From: Atkinsonella hypoxylon
Lineage: Eukaryota; Ascomycota; Sordariomycetes; Hypocreales; Clavicipitaceae
NCBI GenBank assembly: GCA_000729835.1
Contig: JFHB01000033.1
Location: 169,174 to 233,173, forward strand
Direction: 5' to 3'
Length of the DNA: 64,000 nt
The notes under the pieces are model-generated. The model had not been told where the DNA came from and ran no database searches. It saw nothing but the letters and a program-made list of their open reading frames with translations. The position numbers and the translations under genes are program-made. How positions within the stretch are numbered: the stretch's first letter is position 1; each line of letters starts with the position of its first letter. This document shows positions 21,398 to 33,652 of this stretch, piece by piece.

Positions 21398-24300
21398 ATG
21401 TCAGTCGCCAAGACATCCGCAACAAATATGAGATCTCTTGAAGAATTGATCAGCAATAAGGTCTCAGTAGAGGATACATCATGGACGTTCAACGTACCAT
21501 CCTTGGCTCCAGCCGATGTGGCAAACCAAGCTAATCTCATTGTCCTGATAAGTTTATCAACATCAAACATGCGACATAAGATGACCCTGCGCTATGATCC
21601 CGTCGAAATGAATCGTGCCATTCGAGATGCTCCCCTGGATCAATACATCCTGCTGTCATTTTCAGACTTCAGGTCCATCCGGCCCTCAGCTGTGACAGAA
21701 GGCCAGGTCAGCGAAGTCACCCAGCCTACGACTCCCCGTGAGTGCTGTGACTACATAATCAAGATGCTTCGTGCTGGCATCTTTCTGAATGGGAGGCACT
21801 TCAATTTCTATGGTCACAGCAATAGTCAGCTAAAATCACGAACATGTTACTTGCGATCGGCTCCGAGAGATGAGATTGCTATGCAAGTCGAGTCGCTCGG
21901 TGACTTCACAAAGTTAAAGACAGTTGCGAAGAAGGTGAAGCGCATTGGTTTGCTCTTCTCTACTGCACAGGTAGTTATGGAGGTTAACCCGGAAAGGGTA
22001 GAGGACATTTCAGATATCGTTACTGGTGATTACATCTTTACTGATGGCTGTGGCCTCATCGCCACAAAATGTGCTCAAGACTTGGCCAGGCGCGCACGAA
22101 TTGTATTTCGGAACAGGAGGTACACACCTTCGGTATTTCAGCTCAGGTACCGAGGCTACAAAGGAGTTGTCACCGTGGACCCTACCATGGCGAAGACCGG
22201 GCCTTGGCTGCGGATGCGGAAGTCGATGAAGAAATTCAAAGGTGGCAACGACACCTCATTTGCTGTTGTGGAATACTCCAAAGTAATTTCTTTCGATAAC
22301 CTAGTCTCAGAGCATGCACTAATGACTTCAATCAGCCATATACTTTCGGCTATCTCAATGATGAGGTCATAGTTCTTCTCGATGCCTTGGGGATTGATCG
22401 ACAAGTCCTTCTCAGGAAACAGCGAGAACACTTTGATTTTATAATGAGTGCCTCCAGGGCCGCACAGGCAGCATTCAGATTCTTGAGCTTTCTCAATATG
22501 CCGGAGTTGGCAGAGAAGGTACTTATAGAATCGATCGATGCTGTAAGACCGACTATTCGGAAACTGATTCATCTTGAGTTTGAGAAAATGCTCAACAAAA
22601 GAGAGGAGCAAAAGTGCAGAATACTAATTCCACAATCCCGGCTCCTCTTTGGCGTATGTGATGCCTGGGGTGTTCTAAAAGAAGGACAATGTGCTGTCAA
22701 AGTTACCATGGACCACGATGGGCAATCGTATGCTCTTAAAGACACAAAGGTCCTGGTCACCAGAAATCCATGTCTACATCCTGGTGACTTACAGAAATTG
22801 GATGTTGTTGCACATCCGGAGTTGGCTCATCTTGTAGACTGTATTGTTTTCCCTGTTGTTGGCCGCCGACCGGCTGCAGACATGATGTCGGGGGGCGATC
22901 TTGATGGTGACACCTGTGAGAATAATCGTGCGATTTTCTTCTCCTGACTTACAGAATGCTGACGCGAGGTAGTTTTCGTTACTTGGGACCCTGAAATTAT
23001 TCCCACTACTGTGGCACAAGCCGCATACTATCCAGGCGTTCGTGAAAAGATGCAGTTCTCAGCCATCACTGACGACGACCGCATTTTGCACTTTGCTAAA
23101 TATACGAATGCATCTTTGGGCCGCGTGAAGAACTTGTATCTTCGTTGGGTACGCGTGAAGGGTGCGATGAGCCCAGAATGCCAAGAACTCAACCGACTGT
23201 TCTCGCAGTGTGTTGATGGAAACAAGATCAAAGATAGCCAGCTTGCAAAATTCGAGAAGTGTCCTGTAGCTTCAGCTGACGCCCCGTTATTTGTTCTTGA
23301 TGAGCTTCACGAGCTGGCGAGAGGCCTCGTGTCTAGCATTAAAGAACTTGACTCTGACCAGCTTCATGATTGTTCGTTGGACGACGTGGAACAGCTCTTT
23401 TCCAGAGACGAACTTATCATGTCTGAAGCCGAGCTAATTAAGCTCAGTATTTCTTGGTGTACAAAGATGAATATCCCATTCCACAGCATTCTTCATGTTT
23501 TCAACATGAATGACTTGGGTCCCGAAGAGAAGTCATGGGTCTTGGCTCAAGTGCCTGCGACTTTCCACTATCCAAGGTTGGTACTGAATGCCCTATGCTC
23601 TTCTGAGCTGGTGGAGCAGCATGATCTGGACTATTTTCAGCTCAGCAATCAAGGAATGCACTGGAAGCGAGTTTACACATCGTCCGAAGATCGTCTTGCA
23701 ACATTTATGGACGCTACTTGCCGAAACCTCGAGGTTTTCCACAAGACACTTGTCCTGTTCCGTCCCAATGAGAGACTGACGGTGGCCTTGTACGTACCAC
23801 AGAAGATTTCAAAAGCAGATGACTTTCTCGTTGGAGATCGAGTTCGACTATTTGCTTTCCCGCATACTCAAGGGACAGAGATGCGACATCGCCTGTGTTT
23901 GCCCACCAAGAAAGGCTACCGGCTGTATTGCGATGACAATGTATTTCAACTTTTCGACGAAAAGCGTAGCAATACTTGGGTCTTTATCAACCGCAGCCCA
24001 TCAGATGATTCCTCTTACAGAAACCTGAGCCGAAGGCAAGATCGCCGTCCAGCGAGGATGGCTTCTGTCGAAGCAGGGATTAACCATGACTTCAGGGCAA
24101 GCATTGCGCTTGACAAATTTAGTCGAAGGCTACAACAGCACATCGGAAGGGTCAACAGAGACGGTGTTCTCGCTGCGGTATGCGAATTTCCTGTCTGCTA
24201 TGCGGTTTTCGGTGCTTGCTAAGTCATGGCTTTAGGAAATCTACGTCATCAGCAATCGAGATATCAGATCTATGCGCCAACTAGACCTTTGGGAGAACAT

Positions 24301-26820
24301 GGTTGATACTGATGAGAAACTACCGTTATTCGAACAGGAAGCTGAGGAATATGATGTTCCTTTGCTGAAAGATGTAGACTGGACCTTGCAAACTCGGCTA
24401 GTGATAGAAGTTGTTCATCGCGGAAAATATTCTTCGCTGAGAAAGGGAATAGCATCATCAGATCTCAGAAATCTTTTCCAATGGCTTATCGACAATTTCC
24501 AGAAAGGCATCATGTCCCGATGCTACAATGAACTGGTCGACAGCATCCAAGCAGATGCAGATGTCACGACTTCACAAGAAACGCTTCAAGTGCTGATGGA
24601 CTTTCTCCCAAACGTACCTTACTGCTCTGTTGCATTCTCTCTGCTTGGCTGTTGGTCAGATTTACCCGATGCAGTCGAAGTAATTCTGCAGAATAACGGG
24701 CCACTATTGCTTAGAAGTGTGATCCTTGCAGAAAGCGAGTATGGTCAGCTAGTAGTTGCGCCGTTTCAGACAATCTTGGGCAATTTAAGTCAACTTTCGC
24801 TGAGCTCCTTTGCGGATCTTGTAGAGTTGATGTCTTTGACAGCTCACCGAGCAGATGTGGCCATGGATCTCCTTCTGGGATGTCTCGAGCAGAAGTGTGA
24901 TCGACTGCTAGTTGGACAACCTCTACAGGTCCGGTTCTTTGTCCGTAACATCGTGGCCATTGCTCTAGATCATGTGGGGGAGGTTCAAGAAGAATCGGTG
25001 GTGCTCACACAACTATTCAGAATGATGCCGGACACCACTGATGTGGCAATTCCAGGCCAGCAGCGAGTAATAGTCCCGTTCAGGATTGATGCCCCTGTCA
25101 TAGCACCAAAAGCCAATACCCATATACGATTCAGTACAGCAAGCCCGCCCAAGAGTTCTGTTTTGGAGAAGACTTACTCGATAGACGGCCTCGTTGTAGA
25201 AAGCTACGGAAGTTTGCTAAAAGTCGTGTGCTTCCATCCACTCCCGTCATTTTACCAGGAATGCTCTTGGAGAATCCAAGACTGCGGATTATTTGTGACG
25301 ACACAGACCATGTTGGACGCGGTGAGAAAGCTCGCGATTCTTGAGCACGATTGTTGTGGTGTTGCTGATCCTATCATGGGACTGGTACGCCCGTCGGGTG
25401 TTAGAAAAGAATCGGCAGTGAATTCGAGTGCCGAGTTGGTCCCAGGATATTCTTTGAATGAAAGCCAATGTGCTGCCGTGAGAGCCTCGCAAAGCAACGA
25501 GCTTCTCTGCATCTGGGGACCTCCTGGCACAGGCAAAACGCAGACGATTGTGGCAATCATTCGAACTTTACAGTCACCTACGAAATCAAGGCTATTGGTT
25601 ACTGCCCCAACTCACAACGCTGTAGACAACGTCATGCGCAGATATCTTGCCCAACTTGGCAAAGATGGCGTCCTTGATGCTACAGACCTGTCTCCTTTAC
25701 GAGTTTCTACGGAGGTCTGTTACATATTCACTAACCCAGCATATGCCTCTGTGGATGCAGTATTGACCAGTTTTAGGTGCGAAAAGTTGCTGACGACCTC
25801 CGTCCCTTCACGTGCGATGCGCTGGTGGGACAAGAGATATACACTAACCACAGCGCGATGCGGAAAGCCCAGCAGCGAGTAAAAGCGGCACGTATTATCT
25901 TCACAACCTGCATGGGGGCTGGACTCGGGCTTCTTCGTAGCCAGACTTTCGACGTCGTGATTGTTGATGAAGCATCGCAGCAAACGGAACCAGCCTCGCT
26001 GGTACCACTCGTCAAGGGTTGCTCAAAAGCCATCTTGGTTGGCGATCATGTCCAGTTGAGACCTTCCGTGCAAAACATATCACTGGCTGTCAACTTTGAT
26101 GTCTCATTGTTTGAAAGGCTGTATATGCGCGAAGGAGAAACTCCTGGCATGGCTAAAATCATGCTCGATCAGCAATACCGCATGCATTCATCCATATGTA
26201 GTTTTGCATCGCGAGAGTTCTACCTGGGCAAGCTTCTATCAGGAATTCAAGATGGTGACAGACCATTGCCCAAGTCCCGCTTCCCTTGGCCGCATAGCTT
26301 GAGCAAGGGTTCTTTAGGCGAGCAGGATGATCCCAGGATTGTCTTCCTGGAGAGCGCAGGTAGAGAAGATCTTGGTCACAAATCGAAGTCCAATCAAGCT
26401 CAGGCAGAATTATGCGTCTCGACATGTAAGCTCTTATTGAATCCAGGCCAGCCCTCTGCGGATGAACGAGAAGGCACGCAGGATCGACTTTCGATTGCCG
26501 TGTTGACTCCTTACGCCCGCCAAAGAGAGCTATTATCCAAGCTGCTGAGAGACTTCGATCAGGCCGAGGTGTCCAGTATTGACGGGTTCCAAGGACGTGA
26601 AGCTGACGTAGTCGTCTTCGTTTCAGTGCGTTGCAATGAAAGTGGAGATATAGGGTTTTTGAAAGACCTGCGCCGATTAAACGTCGTTATAACTCGAGCT
26701 AAACTCGGTTTGATCATCATTGGCAATCGAACGACGCTAGCTGGGGGTAGTGCCGAGGAGGAAAGTACGGGGATCTGGAAGAGACTTCTTGAACAAGCAA
26801 CTGTTGCCGCCATCGCATGA
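21398..26820 (+). CDS. RNA-dependent RNA polymerase fused to a UPF1/Hrr1-type SF1 helicase
   Basis: Exons: 21398-22282, 22336-22915, 22973-24177, 24236-25714, 25777-26820; 1730 residues with every junction in frame. Residues about 80-560 are a cellular (QDE-1/Rdp1-type) RdRP: GRHFNFYGHSNSQLKS, the YIFTDGCG block, FQLRYRGYKGVV, RNPCLHPGDLQKLD and the catalytic DLDGD at about 483-487, three Asp present. The middle region (about 560-1270) has no motif I know. Residues about 1318-1700 form an SF1 helicase with Walker A GPPGTGKT, motif Ia TAPTHNAVDNV, motif II DEAS (1447), VGDHVQLRP, DQQYRMH, GFQGREADVV (about 1653) and RRLNVVITRAK (about 1682). All helicase motifs look intact. The QDE-1 N-terminal extension is absent. 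The fusion depends on the intron at 24178-24235 (GTATGC...TTTAG); without it the RdRP frame stops at 24222. The likely role is dsRNA synthesis in RNA silencing or RNA quality control. Confidence 0.88.
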
Positions 26821-29800
26821 CGTCCTTGTTCTTTATTAAAATGTTAAACCAGCTCAGGATAACTAGCTTCTATCGAACTCCAATTACGCGTTCGACTTGC
26901 AGTTCAATGGAGACCAATGCGGTCGGATTAGTCAAGAGGCATTATCTGTCCATTGGACACGATACTACGGCAAAGGTTGTGACTGCTGTTATAGATGCGG
27001 CATCATAGCGTATAAGATTCAATGGTGAAATGACTCTTGCCAACAGAACAAGCATAACTGTTGATCATGGAGGGCAGAGGAAACCTCACCTGCGGCATCT
27101 CTCGTCCTGTGTTATTCCTTCAACGAGATGTATTGGATGACGAGAAGCAAAGACGATATGTGGCTGGCCAAATTTGGCCAGGCGCGTTCAGGCAACGGAG
27201 AATATATACACCTGGTGTGGGCTAAGTCGCTTAGCAACTAAATAAGCGTGTGCATTCTACAACCTGTACCCAATTATGTAGTTTGTATCTTATGTACTGA
27301 TTTTAGCGTTAATCACATGCTAGCGTGACATGTCTTCTTAGAATATTGAGCCACAGTTAATCCATTCGTCATCTGCCGGAATCTCCGATTTGGGACAGTG
27401 AGCATTCTTGCACAAGGGGCTGTCCAGAGGCTTGTCCATGAAACGACTCCCTGTCTACTTGATTTTGGCTGTTCTAGGGCAGGACGCTCTCTTGCATGGT
27501 TGGCTGCTGGTGATAGGTGGGCATTAGGCACGTAAAGGTTGATTACTTCATGAAATTGGTCGAGTCAGGGTTGACGCATGAGACTTGAGTACGGAAGGAC
27601 AGTGACACTCTAGACTGCCGACAACAGCCGGCATATATTTAGTTGCTCCTTAGTACTTATGTATAGTATTAGTAGATCGTTACAATGGTCCATAGGCCAT
27701 TCAAGACATTGCGAGCCCCGGGAGGATTATTGAGTGGTTCTAGGATGTTGAGTTCGCCATGGGCATACCAGAATATTTGAAACGGTACAAATCACGGGCC
27801 GCGCCGTTTCACCCAAGCTCTAGATTTACTCCTGGGTCCACGACGGGGCATCGTGGTGGAACGGCATAGCTGTCTCGCCGGAAACCTTCGTTCCTTTGTT
27901 ACAACAGCGGCGTAAGGCAATGTAATACATATGGTACTGAACAAGTAAAACGCGACAGGTTAAGTTTATATATTATATATTATGCTATGCACGTCATTCA
28001 AGTCTGTAACAAAGTGCCCTGTCTTCGAGTTTATCTTTTCCCTTATATACTTTTTGAATCTATTATAAGACCACGGTCTCTAAATTATACTTGTGTGCTG
28101 CTTTTTCATCTCCCGCGAATTATTTTATTATGGAAAAAACCGAGGAAACCACCTACAGCTGTATGAATGAGACGCTCGAATGAAACATCTGTGGTCATGT
28201 AGCTATTATCATGGCCACACAAAACAACTAGACCATTAGAAAGACCTAAAGCCCGGCATTTCAGCCATGTAGCTCACCTGCTTTCATGACCTTCAGTTGC
28301 AGATAAGTTCCTCCTCCAACCTTCACATAGGTAGTTAGAAAGGTCTTTTTTGTAGCTGCGTCTGCCAGATGCAAGTGAAAGGTACAACTTAGGCTAATTA
28401 ATAGGGCTATTTCTAACAGGGAGCCGATAACCAGGCACGTAGCAGGGCGCCCGGGTCATCGTCTATGGAAGTCGAGAGAAGTAAGCGCTTGCGGGAAAGA
28501 GAAAACGAGTTCAAGAGGACAAGGGCGGCCCTGCGGCATACTGAGGGAAGTTGTCTCTTCTCGGGCTGTTGAATCCTCAGCAGAATAAGTGACCGCGAGC
28601 TCTGCGTTAAGACGGCGCCCGCGCTTGGCTGTTGCTGCAGCGATTCGTTCAGAACTTGGCTAGGCGGGGCCCGATAAGCGACCGGAGAGATCGATTAGGC
28701 GGACGAGTGGCCACCAATTACCGTTTGCCAGCATGGCTTAGGTAAGCAGTTCGTCCGGCTCGCACTGTGGCCCGCATTTAATTAATAATATTGAATTCTG
28801 TGACCGTCAGCTCAGTCACGAGAGATCGACGCTACGACGAACCCCTACCCCTGCATTCGGAGAGTCAGGCCCCCTGCCTTGGTTGACGAAAATATCAACG
28901 ATATCTATGACAGAGGACTCAAAACAAGTCGGTGGCGCTGGTCCAGGTCACGAGCCATGGCAGATGCGTGCGTGATCGGTTTGAGCACCAGTTACCCTGA
29001 GGAACGCTTTGGAAGGAGGCAGACGCTGCTGGGGAACAATTCTTGAGACCTTCTCGCCAATTCCGAGAAAAATATTTGGGGTTTTGGGGTAGAACAAGGC
29101 ATCTGGCAAGGCGGAGACGAATGGTATCCGGCCTAGTCTAGGAACAGTCTCATATCAACGACATGGGCACAAGACAATGGGTCTATTATTTGGCTCCTAT
29201 GACCAGGCTAGTTCTGAGTCCATGCTAGGTGCTTGTTGGGGGCTACGAAGCAGGAAACTCGCTGCAGCAGTCCCTGTCCCCAGAGAGCCTTCCCTCGTCG
29301 ACGCTGAAGCCTCCTGTCCCTTACCCCAATTCCTCTATCAGATTCTACGGAGTAAGTAAGGAGTGTTAGTGGATCAAAGATATGATCCATTACAAGACAA
29401 GTCACCTAGCATGGTCCTTACTTGACCTTGGTGCTTTGGCCTACAAAAGCGATAAGGACTGGACCATGGATGCCATTTGTGACACTAGATGGGGCGAGCT
29501 ACTAGGACTACCGTAGCACAACTAGGTACCCGAGGAATCCCGAAGGACTCACTTCCGCAGATTCTGATTAGTCCGGCAAACGGCCGCCTGATGCCATCGC
29601 TTAGGATGGTCGGAAACGGTCTTTTCTTGAAACCTGACAGCCCAACCTTCTCGCGGTGGCGCTAATCCCAGAAGCCACTAATGATCGCACCGACGACAGC
29701 CTAATCTAAACTCCTACAGAGGCTGAAACACCCGCTTAAAACCAGCCCTCAGTCACTGGTGATACATGGGGCCTGAAAGAAGCGCGTCAGCGGTCGCTCT

Positions 29801-31044
29801 GAAGTGTGAGGTCAACCAGGGTAGCGAAACTAGGAGATCCCAGGGTTTCTCTGTGCCGCGTGGAGGAGTAAATAAACACACAGCAACGTATTTTGAAACG
29901 GTACAGCAGCAACTATACCCGATACGGAAGACGTGCCTTAGCGCACATCTTTGTTGCAGAGGTACTTCTCACAATGGCCCCTATTTGGCTATTAACGCTC
30001 TGGCCCCAACGCGCACGCAACTCAACCCGTCAGAACTTGAGAAGGACTACCCGCAGTACGAATATTCTTTCTCAGTAATTCTCGACTATCAGCGCCTTGG
30101 CAGCTCCGTCTGTTTTATGGGCGGCAAAATTGTGATCTACGAATTCTCTTAGACTTGTGCGTAAAATCAAGAAGGTAGCTTTACGTAGGAATTAGTACGC
30201 GAAGGTACCACATTCCATTTCGGGTTAAGTTGCTGCAGTACATTGAAAAATTTGTCGCTGCGCGTTTATGCATCCCGTGTCAAGAGGGGAGGCCTAAGTA
30301 TTACAGCGGCAGCAATGACAAGGTCAAGGGCGAACAACATCCAAAGATGGTGAGGCATGATAACGGACAGCCGGGTCATTAGGAAACCCTTGGGCAGTTG
30401 TCACAAGGAGAGCAAGGGCACTTTACAGCGACGGAAAAGCAACGTCGAGGCGCAGGGGACCCCGTTGAAGCGCGGGGATTGCAGAAAGACAGAGGCAACA
30501 GGAGGCTGACATTCCGGCGGAGAAAAGATAGGCGGGACTGTAAAGAGAGGCCTCATTACAAAGTGCGATAAACATGGCGGGCCAACGCCGAAGAGAGGTT
30601 GAAGAGAAATCCTTGATGTTGGTCAGAAGAATCAGATGGCTAAGGGGAAAGGGGCAAAGGCCAGACAGGCGCACCCTGCATTCCTCAAACAATTACTAGC
30701 AGCGATTTTTCCCGGAGGCACTTCACTGACCCCGCCTTCGATTTAGCCACCGAGGTCTTTGTGGCACCTCTACAGTTTTGGCAACACCGCGTCGACCGAC
30801 ACCCTCTATCTGCAGCTCTGTCTTCATTTCCACTGAAGCTTTCGTGCCCTCTGCAGACAACTGAGGCCATGACGTGAGGGAATTCAACAGATTCATGGAG
30901 ATGGTGAAAGAGCTAGAACATGGTGCTTGAACAGAATTCGCGTCCTTAAGGCTAAATATTGTTACAGTAACTAATCCATGGACTAAATCCAAACAGGTGG
31001 GTGAAACAAGGTTGACCAATGACCTAGGCGGGGCTTTCATTAGA
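26821..31044. other. Long gene-poor region
   Basis: No gene is supported. Open frames (for example 29766-30152 and 30423-30692) have no recognisable domain. One TACGGAGTA motif lies at 29346-29354. The first 250 bases should contain the 3' UTR of the RdRP-helicase gene. AT-rich patches near 27950-28100 may be decayed repeats. Confidence 0.4.
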
Positions 31045-32086
31045 TCACCTCTTATAGTCCTCCAGAACATCACTCGCTCGTTCATGTTTGTCCATCCAAC
31101 ATCCCTGAATAATAAAACCTCCACGGAGGTGGTCGACCGGAGGGAACTCGCTCTTCGAGAAGAGTTCATCTACCCTATCCCTATAAGCTCGGCACTCCTC
31201 CCCGGCAATCCAATGGAGCCAGTGGCCCGTCATTATTGTATATAGTATGGAGCCCAGGCTGAATATGTCTGTTGCCTCAGTTGTAACCCATTCCTTTCGG
31301 GTATCGAAGAAACCCGAGTCAGGGAGATGGTCGCCGCTCAAGTCCTTATATGTTGAGCCTCCGAAGTCGCAGAGATAGAGGTCTATATCACCATTCGGTT
31401 GTGAGTGGAGGAGGAAGTTGTCGGGTCGCAAATCAGAATGTACCACGCCCTTTGAATGGATGCATACAATAGATTCAATAGCCTGTAAGCACCATGTAGC
31501 CTGGGTCGTTGGGCTTAGTTCATCGAAGTGGTGATCGAGGTAATGTTGTAGACTTCCCCTGTTCGCTTCAGCGAACTTCAAACCTCTCGAGTCGTAAGAG
31601 GTGCCAAGGAACCTAGAGCGGCATTAGCCAGGACTCCACAACCCAGGGGAACGTTCTGCTTACTTCACAATGCGCGGATGGTCTCCCAAAGCCTTCAGGA
31701 TTGCCTCTTCAACATGAAAGCTGATTTTGCACTCACGTACTTGCCGGTAACTATTCGTTCTCTGCATTAGGGTAGTCCCACCATGCGTAGCTAGGATACT
31801 TTAGCACAACGCCGCGCTCCAGCCTTGCCGCTACAGCATTCCTGGTATGGTGCATGACCTCTAAAACAGGGGGCCTATAGTCCATGCCAATAGTATTAAA
31901 AAATCTATAATCCGGCTGTTTATGGCAGAGTTGACTCTCTACCTGTGTTTTGGTATGAGATTCAGCTAGTGGAAGAAGACGATTAAGTCCTGAGATGAGC
32001 CAATGCAAGCTCGAATGCTCGCCAGAGCAGGCGAAACGGTCGCCAGGAAAGGAACGCAAAAGGCATTGCTGGCAATTGTGGTTCAT
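31045..32086 (-). pseudogene. Protein kinase-like gene with a single-base frameshift
   Basis: Minus-strand exons 32086-31665 and 31612-31045, joined by a GTAAGC...CTAG intron. Kinase hallmarks are present: VVLKYP (Lys of the VAIK site), a VEEAILKALGDHPRIV helix (alphaC Glu), HSDLRPDNFLLH (catalytic loop, HRD changed to HSD), DFGGS, and the C-lobe DIFSLGSILY. The frame breaks at 31751-31753, where NAENE is followed by TAG; skipping one base there restores SYRQVRECK and the remainder of the N-lobe. It belongs to a kinase-like family common in Aspergillus accessory regions. It is either a young pseudogene or a sequencing error; the rest of the frame is clean. The N-terminal 65 or so residues have no clear function, and an internal Met near the MDYRPPVLE segment may be the true start. 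Confidence 0.8.
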
Positions 32087-33344
32087 GACTTTGACAGCAA
32101 GGCAACGAACGGATGTGGATAAGGTTGAGGAACTAAAGAAAACTGTAACGGGGACAAGGGGAATGGACTTTCACGTGATACGGCGATCAAGGACGGACGT
32201 TATCGTACACGGATGAACGGCCAATGCGAATACGAAGTTGTTATCGATAGTCATACTGCTTCTGACCAAGCTCTAACTTAGTTACAGAATTTACGGATTC
32301 CTACAACCGTGGCGACGGCATTTCTGTCGCACCCGGTGCGATGCAAATTCAATAGGTTTTACCCCTGGACATTTGGAAGTGTTGATATCCTCGCATGCTT
32401 CGAATTTTATCTCCTGCCTGAAGCCGTCCCCGCATAGATAGATTGTTTCAGTCATGATGCGTCGGCACATTCTGTAGAGCATTAAAGTTGTTATGAAAAT
32501 ATGACGCAGATACACATACGTAGTAGAGCTAACGGCTTGCATTCAATATAGTAGGAAGAACTGGAGTATAAGAGGCTCAGGGAGTTGCTTGGTGAAGATG
32601 AGGAAGTTGTTTTGATCGGTAACGAAAAGATGTTATTTATATCTACAACCCACTGTATATGTAGGTCTGGAACGGCGGGGTGACGGCGATCTCATTATGT
32701 CACTTGTTATGGGAGACTCGGTGAGCAACATGGCATATCGATGGAGGAATAGCCTAGGCAGAAGTGGCCATTTTGTTGGCCTTGATGTTGAGCCTGTGAG
32801 AAAGCCACTCAGTATGCAATTGGCTGGACGCTTGTGAAGAATTACAGCTGCCAAATTGGGAAAACCGAGGATGAGGCGCATTACATGTCACCTCAAAGAG
32901 CCTTGAACATATAAGGAAAGTAACCGTGAATCTGGATGGATGTACGGACGTACGGAATACGGCAACTCTTCTGCCGCAGAGTGACTGGAGTGTTGGAGCC
33001 AATCAATTGGCGAATGCGTGTAGGGTGCAACTGCAGCTTGGCGGCCAAGTTGGCCCTTGAATTATGTTGCAAATCTACGTGCAGGGGGGAATCGAACCAA
33101 TTAGCTGTCGAGCGGCAAATGAGTGAGACACAGAGTGGAAACAGCAGGTACCTACATTTACTAGTGAACTACGGAAATACATGGAGGAGTAAGTAAGCCT
33201 AATAGCCCGAGTATCCTGTGTGCCGCTCTAACAGCTGGCAGCAAAAAGTGGGGCAGGTATCTTTGCAAAATAAAACAGTAACTATTACGGAGTAGGTGGA
33301 GTGATCCACATTTTCTAGGCAGCTACCCCGGGGTTTTGCGAGTA
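32087..33344. other. Intergenic region, no gene recognised
   Basis: Contains a TACGGAGTA motif at 33286-33294. Short frames have no features. Confidence 0.4.
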
Positions 33345-33652
33345 CTCGTGCCACGCACGTCCCACTTATATTGATGCTCGGAAACCTCGCACCACTACAA
33401 CGGTCAGGTCAGACCACCAAAACGGGAATCTTTTTTGAAGCCGCTAAATTAGCCCGTAAGTAGCGTTAGGAATCGCGTTGAGAACATGTAGTTCTTTGTG
33501 ACAATAAAGGCCTTCGTTATATGCAAAAAGGCTAATAGATTTCTTACATTTGGAAAGATTATCGTGTTGGTGGTCTAACTGTTGTGGTCGTGAGCACCAC
33601 CTCTAGTGGTGCGAGGTTTCCAAACATCAATATAAGTGGGGCGTGGCACGAG
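33345..33652. mobile_element. 308-base MITE with about 50-base terminal inverted repeats and TA target site
   Basis: The left end starts CTCGTGCCACGC and the right end is its inverse, GCGTGGCACGAG. The inverted repeats extend about 49-53 bases inward to CACCACTA/TAGTGGTG, with a four-base CACG duplication in the left copy as the main difference. Both ends are flanked by TA (33343-33344 and 33653-33654), the target site of Tc1/mariner-Fot1/pogo elements. There is no coding capacity, so this is a non-autonomous element. It shares its outermost TIR sequence with the element at 56541-57681. Confidence 0.88.

Noticed and set aside
24178..24235. Two separate genes instead of an RdRP-helicase fusion
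   Set aside because: A well-formed intron with GTATGC donor and TTTAG acceptor restores frame, and the sequence before 24272 has no promoter-like gap; the fusion is the simpler reading, though transcripts should decide.
29766..30152. 128-codon frame in the gene-poor region
   Set aside because: No recognisable feature, and it lies in decayed sequence.
33080..33110. GGGGGGAATCGAACC looked like the T-arm of a minus-strand tRNA
   Set aside because: The stem does not pair beyond two bases and no acceptor or anticodon arm could be built around it.
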